Shown: positions 39,452 to 48,670 of the stretch, one piece after another
Numbering within the stretch: position 1 is the stretch's first letter
Layout: every line of letters starts with the position of its first letter
DNA from: Zoogloea sp. LCSB751
GTDB lineage: Bacteria; Pseudomonadota; Gammaproteobacteria; Burkholderiales; Rhodocyclaceae
DNA: 64,000 bases
Direction: 5' to 3'
Assembly (NCBI RefSeq): GCF_002028455.1
Contig: NZ_MWUM01000001.1
Span: 372,001-436,000, forward strand
Program-made: the position numbers and the translations under genes
Notes under the pieces: generated by a model
What the model saw: only the letters and a program-made list of their open reading frames with translations
The model's database searches: none
Told to the model about the DNA's origin: nothing

Positions 39452-40715
39452 CCTGTGGGACGACCTGCAGCAGCCCTCCGTGTTCTGGCAGGTGGGCGTG
39501 CTGGTCCTGTGCCTGGCGCTGGCCGGACTGATCACGAGGCAGATCCGCGTGTTCCTGCATCGCCGCCTCAAGGCCAATCCACAGCTGCGGCGCGGCGCGG
39601 GTGAGGAAAGTCTGCGCCGGGTGATCTTTCCGGCCACCGCGCTGGGCTTGGTGCTGTTTGCCCGCATCATTCTCAGCAACTGGCAGCACGTGAACCTCTT
39701 CCGCCTGGCGGTGCCCTTGTTGCTGGCCATGGCGGCGATCCGCCTGACCGTGCATGCGATCAAGCGGGCCTTTCCGCAGGCAGGCTGGCTGGCCGCCTTC
39801 GAAAAATTCTTCGCGTTTGCCGCCTGGATCATCGTCGCGCTGCACATCAGCGGCGTGCTGCCTACCGTCATCGACGGGCTGGAGCAGATCGACTTCACGA
39901 TCGGCAAGGCCAGGCTCAACCTGTGGATGCTGCTGCAGGGCGCGCTGACGGTGCTGCTGACGGTGCTGGCGGCCCTGTGGCTGGGCGGCGTCATCGAGAC
40001 GCGGCTGATGAACACCGAGGGGCTCGATTCCAATCTCAAGCTGGTCTTTGCGCGCCTGGTGAAGGCGGCGCTGATCGTGCTGGCGGTGGCCATCGGCCTG
40101 CCGCTGGTGGGCATCGACCTCACCGCGCTGTCGGTATTCGGCGGGGCGCTTGGTGTCGGCCTCGGCTTCGGCATGCAGAAGATCGCCGCCAACTACGTGT
40201 CGGGCTTCATCCTGCTGCTGGACCGCTCGATCCGCCTCGGCAACCTGATCTCGGTCGGCAACGAGCGCGGCGTGGTCAGCCAGATCACCACCCGCTACAC
40301 GGTGCTGAAGGGCATGACCGGCATCGAGTCCATCGTGCCGAACGAGACCCTGGTCGGTTCGGTGGTACAGAACGAGACCTTCACCGACCCCAAGGTGCGC
40401 ATCGCGCTGCCGATCCAGGTCAGTTACACCAGCGACCTGGAAAGGGCGATGGCCATCCTCGTCGAGGCCGCCAAGCTCCAGCCGCGGGTGATGGACGATC
40501 CCGGTCCCGGTGCCTTCGTGGAGTCCTTCGCCGACAGCGGCATCAACCTGCAACTGGGCTTCTGGATCAAGGACCCCCACGAGGGCACCCTGGGTATCCG
40601 CTCGGCGATCAACCTGGAGGTGTGGCGGCGTTTTCGCGAGGAGGGGATCGAGATCCCCTTTCCCCAGCGGGAAGTGCGGCTGCTCAACCCCGTCGCGCCG
40701 CAGGCCAGCGTCTAA
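39417..40715 (+). CDS. MscS-type mechanosensitive ion channel
   Basis: 432 residues from the GTG at 39417, preceded by an AGGAGAGA site. Five to six membrane segments lie in about 15-270. The pore-lining MscS helix (ALSVFGGALGVGLGFGMQKIAANYVSG, about 240-265) is followed by the beta domain (LDRSIRLGNLISVGNERGVV, YTVLKGMTGIESIVPNETL) and the alpha/beta tail. It probably relieves osmotic downshock in the inner membrane. No ATG is available before the first membrane segment, which supports the GTG. This start overlaps the PLD-family gene by 35 bases, implying coupled translation. A terminator follows at 40784. Confidence 0.92.
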   Translation: MEENQIAHLLTDLWDDLQQPSVFWQVGVLVLCLALAGLITRQIRVFLHRRLKANPQLRRGAGEESLRRVIFPATALGLVLFARIILSNWQHVNLFRLAVPLLLAMAAIRLTVHAIKRAFPQAGWLAAFEKFFAFAAWIIVALHISGVLPTVIDGLEQIDFTIGKARLNLWMLLQGALTVLLTVLAALWLGGVIETRLMNTEGLDSNLKLVFARLVKAALIVLAVAIGLPLVGIDLTALSVFGGALGVGLGFGMQKIAANYVSGFILLLDRSIRLGNLISVGNERGVVSQITTRYTVLKGMTGIESIVPNETLVGSVVQNETFTDPKVRIALPIQVSYTSDLERAMAILVEAAKLQPRVMDDPGPGAFVESFADSGINLQLGFWIKDPHEGTLGIRSAINLEVWRRFREEGIEIPFPQREVRLLNPVAPQASV

Positions 40716-40718
40716 GCT

Positions 40719-40748
40719 CCGTTGGGGCGAATTCACTCGCCCCAACGG
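40719..40748. repeat. Intergenic palindrome, single form (12-bp arms)
   Basis: CCGTTGGGGCGA (40719-40730) is the exact complement of TCGCCCCAACGG (40737-40748) around ATTCAC. It starts 3 bases after the mechanosensitive-channel stop and lies just before the intrinsic terminator. Confidence 0.75.
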
Positions 40749-40783
40749 GGGTGTGTGGCCAAGCATATTTCAGTGTTGCTGAA

Positions 40784-40805
40784 AAGCCCCTGGTGGGGCT
40801 TTTTT
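40784..40805 (+). terminator. Intrinsic terminator after the MscS-type gene
   Basis: A 7-base stem AAGCCCC/GGGGCTT with the stable loop TGGT (40784-40801) runs straight into five T residues (40801-40805). It separates the rsmB-PLD-mscS unit from the desaturase gene. Confidence 0.88.
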
Positions 40806-40827
40806 GACTTTTGGCCACGCTTTCACC

Positions 40828-40856
40828 TTGGTTTGCCTGGGGGACTCGACTAGAAT
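40828..40856 (+). promoter_or_regulatory. Putative sigma-70 promoter of the desaturase gene
   Basis: TTGGTT (40828-40833) and TAGAAT (40851-40856) are separated by 17 bases. The -10 is good and the -35 only half-matches. It lies between the upstream terminator and the ATG at 40891, where a promoter is required. Confidence 0.4.
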
Positions 40857-40890
40857 CGGCGCACTACCCAACGAAGGATCGTAGGCCTCG

Positions 40891-42063
40891 ATGTTTTCCG
40901 GATTGTTCGATTTACCCTGGTGGGGCTATGTGGCCATCACCCTGGCACTGACCCACGTCACCATCGCTGCGGTGACGATTTTCCTGCACCGCCATCAGGC
41001 GCACCGCTCCCTCGAGCTGCACGCGCTGCCTTCCCTGTTCTTCCGCTTCTGGCTGTGGCTGACCACCGGCATGGTGACCAAGGAGTGGGCGGCCATCCAC
41101 CGCAAGCACCACGCCAAGTGCGAGACCGCCGAAGACCCGCACAGCCCGCAGATCCACGGCATCAACAAGGTGCTGTGGACCGGCGTGTTCCTGTACGTGA
41201 AGGAATCCCGCAACCCGGAAACCATGGCCCGCTACGGCCACGGTACGCCTGACGACTGGATCGAGCGCAAGCTCTTCTCGGCCTGCCCGAAGACTGGCAT
41301 CTTCATCATGCTGGGCATCGACATCGCGCTGTTCGGCGTGTGGCCCGGCGTGCTGATGTGGGGCGTGCAGATGATCTGGATCCCGTTCTGGGCCGCCGGT
41401 GTCGTCAATGGCCTGGGGCACTTCTGGGGCTACCGCAACTACAACTGCGCGGATGCTTCCACCAATCTGCTGCCGTGGGGCATCCTGATCGGCGGTGAGG
41501 AACTGCACAACAACCACCACAGCTTCGCCACCTCGGCCAAGCTGTCGGCGCGCTGGTATGAGTTCGACATCGGCTGGCTGTATATCCGGACTCTCGAGAT
41601 CCTCGGCCTGGCGCGCGTGAAGAAGACCATCCCGACGCCGCGCTTCGGCGCTGCCAAGGCGCGGCCCGATTTCGACACGCTGCAGGCCATCATCACCTGC
41701 CGCTACGATGTGATGACCCGCTACGTGCAGTCCCTGAAAGTCATCGCCAAGGAGGAGTTCGCAGCGCTCAAGGCCCACTCCGACGGCAGCTTGAAGGTCA
41801 AGGAGCTGCGCCGCTGGCTGACCGCCGAGCATGGCCAGCTGTGCGCCGACGAGAGCAAGCGCCTGGCGTCCCTGCTGCAGGCCAATGCGCGGCTGCAGAC
41901 GGTGGTGACCATGCGTGAGGAACTGACGGCCCTGTGGGCTCGCTCCACGGCCAGCCGGGAACAGCTGCTGCAGCAGTTGCAGGACTGGATCGCCCGTGCC
42001 GAGCAGAGCGGTATCCAGCAGCTGGAAGAGTTCTCCCGGCGCCTGCGCCGCTACGCGGTCTGA
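40891..42063 (+). CDS. Membrane fatty acid desaturase (acyl-CoA/phospholipid delta-9 type)
   Basis: 390 residues. The three histidine boxes of the di-iron desaturases are present: HRHQAHRS at about 31, HRKHHAKC at about 70 and HNNHH at about 207, set among four hydrophobic segments. A C-terminal helical, coiled-coil-like extension of about 120 residues (265-390) is larger than in the core family and is seen in related betaproteobacterial proteins (recollection). It introduces a double bond into acyl chains in the inner membrane using O2, probably for cold adaptation. Single-gene transcript, with its own terminator boundary upstream. Confidence 0.9.
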   Translation: MFSGLFDLPWWGYVAITLALTHVTIAAVTIFLHRHQAHRSLELHALPSLFFRFWLWLTTGMVTKEWAAIHRKHHAKCETAEDPHSPQIHGINKVLWTGVFLYVKESRNPETMARYGHGTPDDWIERKLFSACPKTGIFIMLGIDIALFGVWPGVLMWGVQMIWIPFWAAGVVNGLGHFWGYRNYNCADASTNLLPWGILIGGEELHNNHHSFATSAKLSARWYEFDIGWLYIRTLEILGLARVKKTIPTPRFGAAKARPDFDTLQAIITCRYDVMTRYVQSLKVIAKEEFAALKAHSDGSLKVKELRRWLTAEHGQLCADESKRLASLLQANARLQTVVTMREELTALWARSTASREQLLQQLQDWIARAEQSGIQQLEEFSRRLRRYAV

Positions 42064-42124
42064 TCTTGCCCCGCACCTCTGCAAGCCCGCCCGCGAGGCG
42101 GGTTTGTCGTTTCTGGAGCCTGCC

Positions 42125-42760
42125 GTGTCTACCCTGATTCTCTTCAACAAACCTTTCGGCGTGCTGTGCCAGTTCACCGGTGAAGCGGGCAAGCGGACCC
42201 TGGCTGAATTCATCCCGGTGCCCGGCGTGTATGCGGCGGGCCGCCTCGATGCGGACAGCGAAGGCCTGCTGGTGCTGACCGACGACGGTGGGCTGCAGAA
42301 GCGCATTGCCGATCCCCAGCACAAGCTCCCGAAGACCTACCTGGTGCAGGTGGAAGGGGTGCCCGACGAGGCGGCGCTGGCCCGCCTGCGCGCCGGCGTG
42401 GATCTGGGCGATTTCGTCACCAAGCCCTGCGAGGCACGCCTGGTGGACGAGCCGGGCTGGCTGTGGCCGCGCAATCCGCCGATCCGCGAACGCAAGGCGA
42501 TTCCGACCCGCTGGATCGAGATCGTGTTGCGCGAGGGCAAGAACCGCCAGGTACGGCGCATGACCGCCAAGGTTGGCTTCCCGACCCTGCGCCTGATCCG
42601 CCAGCGTATCGGCGACTGGTCGCTGGCCGAACTGGCGCCGGGTGAATGGCAGCAGACGCCGGTGCCGGCGAGCCTGCGGAGCCGTCTCCCGCTTGCGGCG
42701 GCTGCGGCGACACGGCCCGGCAAGCCCGGTCAACCGCGCCGCCGGCCCCGCGTTGCTTGA
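42125..42760 (+). CDS. rluE: 23S rRNA pseudouridine synthase RluE
   Basis: 211 residues, RsuA/RluE family without an S4 domain. It has [12 protein letters not shown] at the N-terminus, the catalytic Asp in [19 protein letters not shown] (about residue 40), and the late [22 protein letters not shown] motif. RluE modifies U2457 of 23S rRNA. A GTG start at 42125 with GGAG 8 bases upstream gives the expected N-terminus ([11 protein letters not shown]); the earlier in-frame ATG overlaps the desaturase gene. A short basic Ala/Pro/Arg tail ends the protein. Confidence 0.9.
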   Translation: MSTLILFNKPFGVLCQFTGEAGKRTLAEFIPVPGVYAAGRLDADSEGLLVLTDDGGLQKRIADPQHKLPKTYLVQVEGVPDEAALARLRAGVDLGDFVTKPCEARLVDEPGWLWPRNPPIRERKAIPTRWIEIVLREGKNRQVRRMTAKVGFPTLRLIRQRIGDWSLAELAPGEWQQTPVPASLRSRLPLAAAAATRPGKPGQPRRRPRVA

Positions 42761-42767
42761 AGCTGAT

Positions 42768-42837
42768 TGTTGGGGCGGATTCATTCGCCCTTGAGTCGTT
42801 TGAATGACCGCCACGGGCGAATGAATTCGCCCCAACA
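42768..42837. repeat. Intergenic palindrome, paired form
   Basis: Outer arms TGTTGGGGCG (42768-42777) and CGCCCCAACA (42828-42837) enclose the left palindrome half (...GATTCATTCGCCC), a spacer of about 24 bases beginning TTGAGTCGTTTG, and the right half GGGCGAATGAATTC. Same plan and nearly the same length as the copies at 31141 and 34037. It fills the gap between rluE and the DUF192 gene. Confidence 0.78.
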
Positions 42838-42860
42838 GTAACTTTCTTTCTGTCGCTACC

Positions 42861-43325
42861 ATGGCCCTGATCCGCTGTTCTCTGACTTCCGTCGCCGCCG
42901 CAGCGTCCCTCGCGCTGTCGGCCCTCGTCGCCCACGCCGATGGCGAGATGCCGCTCACCGAACTCTCGGTCGGCATGTACCGCATCGAGGCCGAAGCCGC
43001 CCTCACCCAGCAAGACCGCATGCGCGGCCTGATGCAGCGCAGGAGCATGCCCCAGAACCACGGCATGCTCTTCGCGTTCACTGAGTCCCAGCGTCACTGC
43101 ATGTGGATGAAGAACACCCTGCTGCCGCTGTCGGTGGCCTTCATGGACGAGCAGGGGCGTGTCCTCAACATCGAGGACATGCAGCCGCAGACCGAAGACA
43201 ACCACTGCGCGGCCAGACCGGCACGCTTTGCGCTGGAGATGAACCTGGGCTGGTTCAAGCAGAAGGGGATTGGTGCCGGTACGACGATCAACGGCGTGGC
43301 CCGGCTGGCGGGGGCGGCGCGCTGA
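42861..43325 (+). CDS. Secreted DUF192 family protein
   Basis: 154 residues with a signal peptide (about 1-26, cleavage likely after AHA). The mature part has the DUF192 pattern: LTQQDRMRGLMQRRSMPQNHGMLFAF, then CMWMKNTLLPLSVAFMDEQGRV and a late Cys-Ala pair. DUF192 proteins are small, beta-rich and of unknown function, usually periplasmic in proteobacteria. No RBS of note. It stands alone between a palindromic repeat and the transaldolase terminator. Confidence 0.85.
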   Translation: MALIRCSLTSVAAAASLALSALVAHADGEMPLTELSVGMYRIEAEAALTQQDRMRGLMQRRSMPQNHGMLFAFTESQRHCMWMKNTLLPLSVAFMDEQGRVLNIEDMQPQTEDNHCAARPARFALEMNLGWFKQKGIGAGTTINGVARLAGAAR

Positions 43326-43414
43326 GCGTCTGGGGGCAGGCAGGGCGTGGTGGGATGGGGTCATTCATTCGCCCGGCGCAGCCTGAACCTGGCTTCCGTT
43401 GCGGAGGGCCAGAC

Positions 43415-43443
43415 GACAAGGGCGCCTTGCGGCGCCCTTTGTC
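43415..43443. terminator. Probable bidirectional terminator between the DUF192 gene and tal
   Basis: GGGCGCC/GGCGCCC stem around TTGC (43420-43437), extended by imperfect A/T pairing on both sides: ACAA before it and TTTGT after it. It lies between two convergent genes and carries short A and T flanks, so it can work on both strands. Confidence 0.6.
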
Positions 43444-43461
43444 ATTGGAGCGGGTGAAGGC

Positions 43462-44541
43462 TCAGGCCGTCAGTTCGAGCAGCTTGCCGAAGGCCGTGGC
43501 GAACTGGGCCAGGCCGTCCTGTTGCAGACGCTCGCCGAGGACTTCCAGATCGAGGCCGAGGGCGGCCAGTGCGGCGATGTGGGCGGCGGCGCCGTCCACA
43601 TCCTCGGTGACGGTGCCGGCACGGACCTGGCCGTGGTCGGCGAAGGCGGCCAGCGTGGCGTCGGGCAGGGTGTTGACGGTTTCCGCGCCGATCAGCGGTT
43701 CGACGTACATCAGGTCGGAATAGGCCGTGTTTTTGGTTCCGGTGCTGGCCCACAGCATGCTCTGCGGGCGGGCGCCCTTGGCGGTCAGGGCGGCGAAGCC
43801 CGCGCCGTGGAAGCGCGCCAGGTAGCGCTGGTAAGCCTGGCGGGCCAGCGCCACGCCGGCTTGGCCGCGCAGCGCAAGGGCGGCGTCGCTGCCGATCTCT
43901 TCGAGCTGCTTGTCGATCAGGCTGTCCCAGCGGGACAGAAAGACGCTGGCCACCGAGCGCACACGGGACACGTCGCCACCGGCAGCGGCGAGCTTGTCGA
44001 GGCCGCGCTGGTAGGCGCCGGCCACGGCATCCACATGGCCCAGCGAGAACATCAGCGTCACGTTGATGCTGACGCCTTCGCCGGTCAGCGTTTCGATGGC
44101 GCGCACGCCGGCCGCGGTGGCCGGGATCTTGACCAGCAGGTTGTCGCGGGCGACGGCGGCGCGCAGGCGGCGGGCCGCGGCGACGGTGCCGGCCTCGTCA
44201 TCGGCCAGGGCCGGGGAGACTTCCAGGCTCACGTAGCCGGCATCGCCCTGGCTGGCGTCGAAAACCGGGCGGATCAGGTCGCAGGCGCGCTGCACGTCCT
44301 CGATCACCAGGCGCTCGTAGCGCTGCTCGGCCGACAGGTTCTCGCCGTTCAGCGCATCCAGCGCCGGGCGGTAGTCGTGGCCATCGGCGATGGCCTTGTG
44401 GAAGATCGCCGGATTGGTGGTCACGCCGGCCACGCCATTTTCGATGTGGCGGGCGAGCAGGCCTTCGTTGATCAGGGCGCGGGACAGGTTGTCCAGCCAG
44501 ACTTGCTGGCCGGCGGCACGGGCGGCTTGAATCGGATTCAT
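43462..44541 (-). CDS. tal: Transaldolase
   Basis: 359 residues, the longer bacterial transaldolase type. The opening is LDNLSRALINEGLLARHIENGVAGVTTNPAIFHKAI. The Schiff-base lysine sits in NLLVKIPATAAGVRAIE at about residue 130, and the late SLMYVEPLIGAETVNTLPD-type segment is present. It transfers a dihydroxyacetone unit between sugar phosphates in the pentose phosphate pathway. The ATG at 44541 begins at the conserved N-terminus. It lies 73 bases downstream of gspN on the same strand; it is probably a separate unit, but read-through from the gsp operon is possible. Confidence 0.94.
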   Translation of the reverse strand: MNPIQAARAAGQQVWLDNLSRALINEGLLARHIENGVAGVTTNPAIFHKAIADGHDYRPALDALNGENLSAEQRYERLVIEDVQRACDLIRPVFDASQGDAGYVSLEVSPALADDEAGTVAAARRLRAAVARDNLLVKIPATAAGVRAIETLTGEGVSINVTLMFSLGHVDAVAGAYQRGLDKLAAAGGDVSRVRSVASVFLSRWDSLIDKQLEEIGSDAALALRGQAGVALARQAYQRYLARFHGAGFAALTAKGARPQSMLWASTGTKNTAYSDLMYVEPLIGAETVNTLPDATLAAFADHGQVRAGTVTEDVDGAAAHIAALAALGLDLEVLGERLQQDGLAQFATAFGKLLELTA

Positions 44542-44614
44542 GGATGCGGGCTTCGGCGTGGCAGTGGTTCGGAATGATTCCACCATTCTGGCGGAATCCC
44601 GTGGCAGATGAAAG

Positions 44615-45367
44615 TCAGCGCGGCGGCCAGTGGATCTCGAAATACCCGGGCTGGGAAGTGGGGCGGGCAGCGCCGCCGGCGATGGCGGGCAGGCGGTTGA
44701 GGAACTCGGGTTCGCCGCTCAGCGTGCCGTCGAAGCGGGGCATCTGGCCTGGGGCCGCTTCCCCGCTGCCGTTGGCGACGACCTCGCCGGCGAGGGTCTG
44801 CAGGGTGTAGCGGACCAGGCCGTTCTGGGCATTCAGGCGGATCTCGTAGTCGCCGAACTGGCGCCCCGGGAACAGCGCGCTGCGCGCGCCCCGCCACAGC
44901 AGGCGGGCTTCGCCCGAGCAGCGGCCGTCGGGCGGACAGTGCCAGGCCGGGGCTTCGACGGTCAGGTCGCCTTGCCAGCCGGCGCGGGCGGCGGGGTGGG
45001 GGATGGGGCCGAGCGCCGCATCGGCGGGGGCGTGCAGGCTGAAACCGCTCACATCCAGGCCACGCAGGCCCGCCTCAATGTGGCCGACGGGTACGCTGCT
45101 GCTGGCCAGGGACCAGGCGGCAGCGCCGCGGACGAGGGCGCTGGCGTCGAAGTCCCAGCTCAGGGGGAGCCAGGGTTTCAGGCTGCGCCCATTTGCATCC
45201 CGGCTGGCCAGCACGCCGTGGCCCCGCCACAGGCTGCCTTCGGCTTGCTGCAGGCGCAGGCCGTCCTGGGTCAGGTGGGCCACCAGCAGGTCGATGAGCC
45301 CGGCGGGGGCTTTGGCGATCAGCAGGATCAGTGTCAACAGTGCGAAGACGAAGGCTTTGCGCAGCAT
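44615..45367 (-). CDS. gspN: Type II secretion system protein N
   Basis: 250 residues. One N-terminal membrane anchor (about 4-24, KAFVFALLTLILLIAKAPAGL) precedes a beta-rich periplasmic domain with the GspN pattern (RLQQAEGSLWRGHG..., LPLSWDFD). GspN is an accessory inner-membrane component of some type II systems. It is the last gene of the gsp operon, starting 3 bases after the gspM stop. The assignment rests mainly on position plus the anchor and the SLWRG motif. Confidence 0.85.
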   Translation of the reverse strand: MLRKAFVFALLTLILLIAKAPAGLIDLLVAHLTQDGLRLQQAEGSLWRGHGVLASRDANGRSLKPWLPLSWDFDASALVRGAAAWSLASSSVPVGHIEAGLRGLDVSGFSLHAPADAALGPIPHPAARAGWQGDLTVEAPAWHCPPDGRCSGEARLLWRGARSALFPGRQFGDYEIRLNAQNGLVRYTLQTLAGEVVANGSGEAAPGQMPRFDGTLSGEPEFLNRLPAIAGGAARPTSQPGYFEIHWPPR

Positions 45368-45370
45368 GGC

Positions 45371-45889
45371 TCAGGGGGCGGACGGTCCGGCCAGCACCGC
45401 GTCGATGCTGGCCTGCGGGCCTTGCTGCTGGATTTCCATGCGCAGCACGCGCAGGCCCTGGTCGCGCTGCACGGCGGCCAGCCAAGTAACGAGTTCGTCG
45501 AAGGGCGCCTGACCTTTCACATGCAGGCCTTCGCCGCCGGCCTGCAGCGTCAGGCCCAGGCCGCGGCTCTTGGCTGAAGTCTGGGCGGCTTCGAGGAGGG
45601 CCGGGCCGGCGGGGGCCTGCAAGGGGGGCTGGGTGCGCAGTCGGGCGATTTCGGTGGCCGATTCCTGGACCTGTTCCAACTGCGCGGCACTGCGCGGCAG
45701 GCTGCGGTCGAGGCGGGCACGTTCGTGGCGGGTCCAGTCGAGCAGGCTCAGTGTGAGGCCGACGGCGACGACGGCGCCGGCGATCAGCACCAGGCGGCGT
45801 TCCCGGGGGCTGATGCCCTGCCAGGCGGTGACGAGGCGGGTGATTGGGCCGATCGCGGCGCTGCCGACGGCGGACTTGGTGGCGTTCAT
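45371..45889 (-). CDS. gspM: Type II secretion system protein M
   Basis: 172 residues: cytoplasmic N-terminus, WQGISPRERRLVLIAGAVVAVGLTLSLLDW membrane segment (about 23-50), and a periplasmic coiled coil plus ferredoxin-like domain (about 55-170). This is the layout of GspM, which pairs with GspL in the assembly platform. The start ATG overlaps the gspL stop as ATGA (45886-45889); the longer open frame upstream is antisense/alternate frame to gspL and was rejected. Confidence 0.88.
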   Translation of the reverse strand: MNATKSAVGSAAIGPITRLVTAWQGISPRERRLVLIAGAVVAVGLTLSLLDWTRHERARLDRSLPRSAAQLEQVQESATEIARLRTQPPLQAPAGPALLEAAQTSAKSRGLGLTLQAGGEGLHVKGQAPFDELVTWLAAVQRDQGLRVLRMEIQQQGPQASIDAVLAGPSAP

Positions 45890-47103
45890 TGCAGGTTCTC
45901 CCGGCGCAGCAGCAGATGAGGGGCGTTGCCGTCCCGGCGCAGGTCGGCGAGCAGGCCGCGGCTGGCGAGCAGGCCCACTACCGCTTCGGCGCGGGCGGCC
46001 GCGCCGCCGCCGAGGGTCAGGTCGAGGCGGCCGTCCTCGTAGCGCAGCGCGACGATGCCGGCCGCCGCGTCGGTGCCGAGGGCTTCGGCGGCCTGGGCCA
46101 GCAGGGCCAGCGCATCGTCGTCCCGCAGCAGGCCGTGGCGGGCCCGTTCCTGGTTGAGTTGCTGACGCATCTGGGCCGTCGGTGCGACCACCGGGGTGTT
46201 CGGAAAACTGCTGCGGTAGACGCGCTCGATGCGTCCTTCGATGTCGCCGAGACGCTGCTTCTGCCACAGTACCTCGCCCACGTTGGCGGCCAGCCACAGG
46301 GCCAGTGCGCCGCCGCCGACGGCCAGCGCGGGACGCAGCCGGCCGAGCCAGGCGCCGCCGCGGGCGTGGGGGGCGAAGTCGCCATGCAGCAGGTTGGCGG
46401 CCTTGCGGTCGGCGCCCTGCCACCAGCGGTAGGGCTCTGCGGCCGCTGTTTCGATGCCGGTTTCGACCTGCAGTCCTGCCAGGTCGGGCGTCGGTGCGTC
46501 GGCTGCCACGTGGACGTCGATGCGGGACGGGGCTGTGTTGGCGGCCCGCGCCGTGCCGGCCTGCTGGGCCAGCAGCGGCACCAGGATGTCGCCGTCGATG
46601 GCCAGGCCGGTGTTCGGCCCGGTGCGCAGGATGGCACCGTCGGCGGACAGACTCAGCTGCCAGCTGTCGTGGTCGGCCGGGGCGGCCTGCAGCTCGGCGA
46701 GCACGCGTTGCGGCTGCCGGCCAATGGCGGCAAGCTGGGCCACCACGAGGCGCAGGCGTTCGCGGGCGACCACCAGCACGCCGGCCAGATCGCGTTCTCC
46801 GTCGTCGGCCGGACGGCGATGGCTGACGGTGAGGTGCTGGCTGTCCGGATCCTTCAGCAGCCGGTCTTCCAGCGCGTAGGCCAGCAGGCGCGGCAGGTCG
46901 CGGCGGGTCGCCCGCGGCAGGGGCACTTCGAGCCACAGGCACTGGGGGCCGGTGAGGATGACTTCGCATGCGTCGGCGGCCGGCCAGTGGCGGGGCTCGG
47001 AGCGGCCCTCGGAGAGCGGCTGGCCATCCGGGCCGAGGAGCGCCCAGGGGCAGTCCGGCCGGATTGGCCAGTGCTCGTCGATGGCGAGGATGAGACGGGT
47101 CAT
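45886..47103 (-). CDS. gspL: Type II secretion system protein L
   Basis: 405 residues. A cytoplasmic actin-like domain (about 1-260, with PRLLAYALEDRLLKDPDSQH typical of GspL) is followed by a membrane segment (about 265-285, LAVGGGALALWLAANVGEVL) and a periplasmic ferredoxin-like domain. GspL connects the GspE ATPase to the inner-membrane platform. The start at 47103 overlaps the gspK stop (ATGA); a start 5 codons earlier is possible. Confidence 0.9.
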   Translation of the reverse strand: MTRLILAIDEHWPIRPDCPWALLGPDGQPLSEGRSEPRHWPAADACEVILTGPQCLWLEVPLPRATRRDLPRLLAYALEDRLLKDPDSQHLTVSHRRPADDGERDLAGVLVVARERLRLVVAQLAAIGRQPQRVLAELQAAPADHDSWQLSLSADGAILRTGPNTGLAIDGDILVPLLAQQAGTARAANTAPSRIDVHVAADAPTPDLAGLQVETGIETAAAEPYRWWQGADRKAANLLHGDFAPHARGGAWLGRLRPALAVGGGALALWLAANVGEVLWQKQRLGDIEGRIERVYRSSFPNTPVVAPTAQMRQQLNQERARHGLLRDDDALALLAQAAEALGTDAAAGIVALRYEDGRLDLTLGGGAAARAEAVVGLLASRGLLADLRRDGNAPHLLLRRENLQ

Positions 47104-48068
47104 AGCAGTTTCTGCCAAACGATAGTGGGCCAGCGCTGCTCGCGGTCCAGCAGGACCTCCATGCGGACCATGGAGACGCCGAAGCGCGCGCGGCCAGTGG
47201 CGAGGAAATGCCGGCTGGTGGTGGCCAGCCGGTTGGTGTCGGGGTTGAGGTCCTGGGACGGCAGGCGGGCCTTGAAGTCCGGCAGGTCCTTGAACCAGGC
47301 GCGGCTGCGCTGGACGATCAGCAGGCGGGCGGCGTCGAGGCTCAGGCCAGGAATCGCTGCGGCGAGGACTTCCGCCGGTGCGGTGTTGACGTTGATCTTG
47401 CTGTCGGCGGGCAGTGCCGCGACGAAGGGGCTCAGGCGGGCCACCAGGTCGGGCGTGAAGCCACGCACCTGGGCCAGCTCGCTGACCGCCAGCAGCGGTC
47501 CGTTGGCAGGCCGGCGGATCGGCGTCTGGGCTTCGTACCAGGACGATTCGGCGCCGCCGGGCAGGCGCGGCGTGTCGTCGGCGTCGAGCCAGTCGAGCAG
47601 GGCCGAGGTGAGGTTGAGGGCGTCTCCCTCGCCGACGCCGACGATGGCCAGCAGGCGGCGGAATTGCTCGACTTCGAACAGGCTGGCGCCATCCACCTGG
47701 ACCAGGTTGTTGATATTGATGCGTCCGGACAGGTCCTGCAGTTCGCCGCTGACCTCGCCTTCCTCCACTGGCGTCGGTGGCACCTTGACGGCCCAGCTCT
47801 CGCCGAGGTGGTCCACCGAGTTCGTGCGCGCGTCCTCGGCCAGTACGTTGCGCGCCCAGTCCACGGCGCCGCGGGCCAGCAGGCGGGCCTGGGCCTGGTC
47901 GTGGCGGCCCATCACCTGATCCATGGCGACGCCCAGGTCGCCGACCGCGGCGGCGGCGATGCCGGCGACGAGGGCTACCGTGAGCAGCGCGAGGATCACC
48001 GCGGCACCGCGCTGGGTGCCGTGTCGGCGGGGCGGACCGAAAACGGGGGGGGAAGGACGGCAGCTCAT
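47100..48068 (-). CDS. gspK: Type II secretion minor pseudopilin K
   Basis: 322 residues, the large minor pseudopilin at the tip of the pseudopilus. The prepilin-type leader is basic (RRHGTQRG) followed by AAVILALLTVALVAGIAAAAV. The consensus Glu at +5 is absent, as is usual for GspK. The large SAM-like helical domain contains LSGRININNLV and SKINVNTAPAEVLAAAIPGL, both family signatures. Its first base shares position 48068 with the last base of the gspJ stop. Confidence 0.93.
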   Translation of the reverse strand: MSCRPSPPVFGPPRRHGTQRGAAVILALLTVALVAGIAAAAVGDLGVAMDQVMGRHDQAQARLLARGAVDWARNVLAEDARTNSVDHLGESWAVKVPPTPVEEGEVSGELQDLSGRININNLVQVDGASLFEVEQFRRLLAIVGVGEGDALNLTSALLDWLDADDTPRLPGGAESSWYEAQTPIRRPANGPLLAVSELAQVRGFTPDLVARLSPFVAALPADSKINVNTAPAEVLAAAIPGLSLDAARLLIVQRSRAWFKDLPDFKARLPSQDLNPDTNRLATTSRHFLATGRARFGVSMVRMEVLLDREQRWPTIVWQKLL

Positions 48069-48670
48069 CAGCGGAGGGCGATCATGCGCGTGATGGTGCC
48101 CACGTCAGGCAGATCGAGTTCGAGGATCACTGCATCCGGCAGCGCGGCGCGGCGGTCTCCCGGCGGCCAGGCGTCCAAGCGGTTGTTGTTGTACAGAAAG
48201 CGCCAGCGCAGGTCGCGGATGTTGTCGAGCAGGGGCTCCACAGCCGGTTCTCCAAGGGGCTCGCGGCCGCTCCAGCGCAGCCATTCGAGGCGGCCGTCCA
48301 CCAGACGGAAACCGACCCGGCGTACGCCGCGGCTGTCGTCGAGGCGCAGGAACTGGAATTCCGGGCCGCCGCCGTTGGCTGCGCGGCCGAGGAGCATGGC
48401 CGGCGTGCTGGTGCTGGTTGCCGCTGTCGGCACGCCGGCTGCGCCGCGCTGATCGCCAGGCGCGACGGCCTGCAGCAGATCTGTATCGATGCGCTGCATG
48501 CTACGGCCGATGGCGCGCCAGCGCTCGAAATTGGTCTCCAGCCGGTCGCGGCTGGTGGCGACCTCGGACAGGGCGCGGTAGGACAGCACGCCGAGGATCG
48601 CGAAGATCGCCAGCGCCACCATCAGCTCGATGAGGGTCAGGCCGCGCTGGCTGCGCAAGATGGGGATCAT
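48068..48670 (-). CDS. gspJ: Type II secretion minor pseudopilin J
   Basis: 200 residues. The type IV pilin-like leader reads QRG/LTLIELMVALAIFAILGVLSYRAL, with Glu at position +5 after the cleavage site, and then ATSRDRLETNFERW. The periplasmic domain has the GspJ pattern (VGFRLVDGRLEWLRW). It forms the GspI-J-K tip complex. Four-base overlap with gspI upstream. Confidence 0.93.
   Translation of the reverse strand: MIPILRSQRGLTLIELMVALAIFAILGVLSYRALSEVATSRDRLETNFERWRAIGRSMQRIDTDLLQAVAPGDQRGAAGVPTAATSTSTPAMLLGRAANGGGPEFQFLRLDDSRGVRRVGFRLVDGRLEWLRWSGREPLGEPAVEPLLDNIRDLRWRFLYNNNRLDAWPPGDRRAALPDAVILELDLPDVGTITRMIALR

Noticed and set aside
43362..43378. Half-palindrome TCATTCATTCGCCC before the tal terminator
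   Set aside because: Looks like a fragment of the repeat family, but without a pairing partner or the flanking bases it cannot be told from chance.
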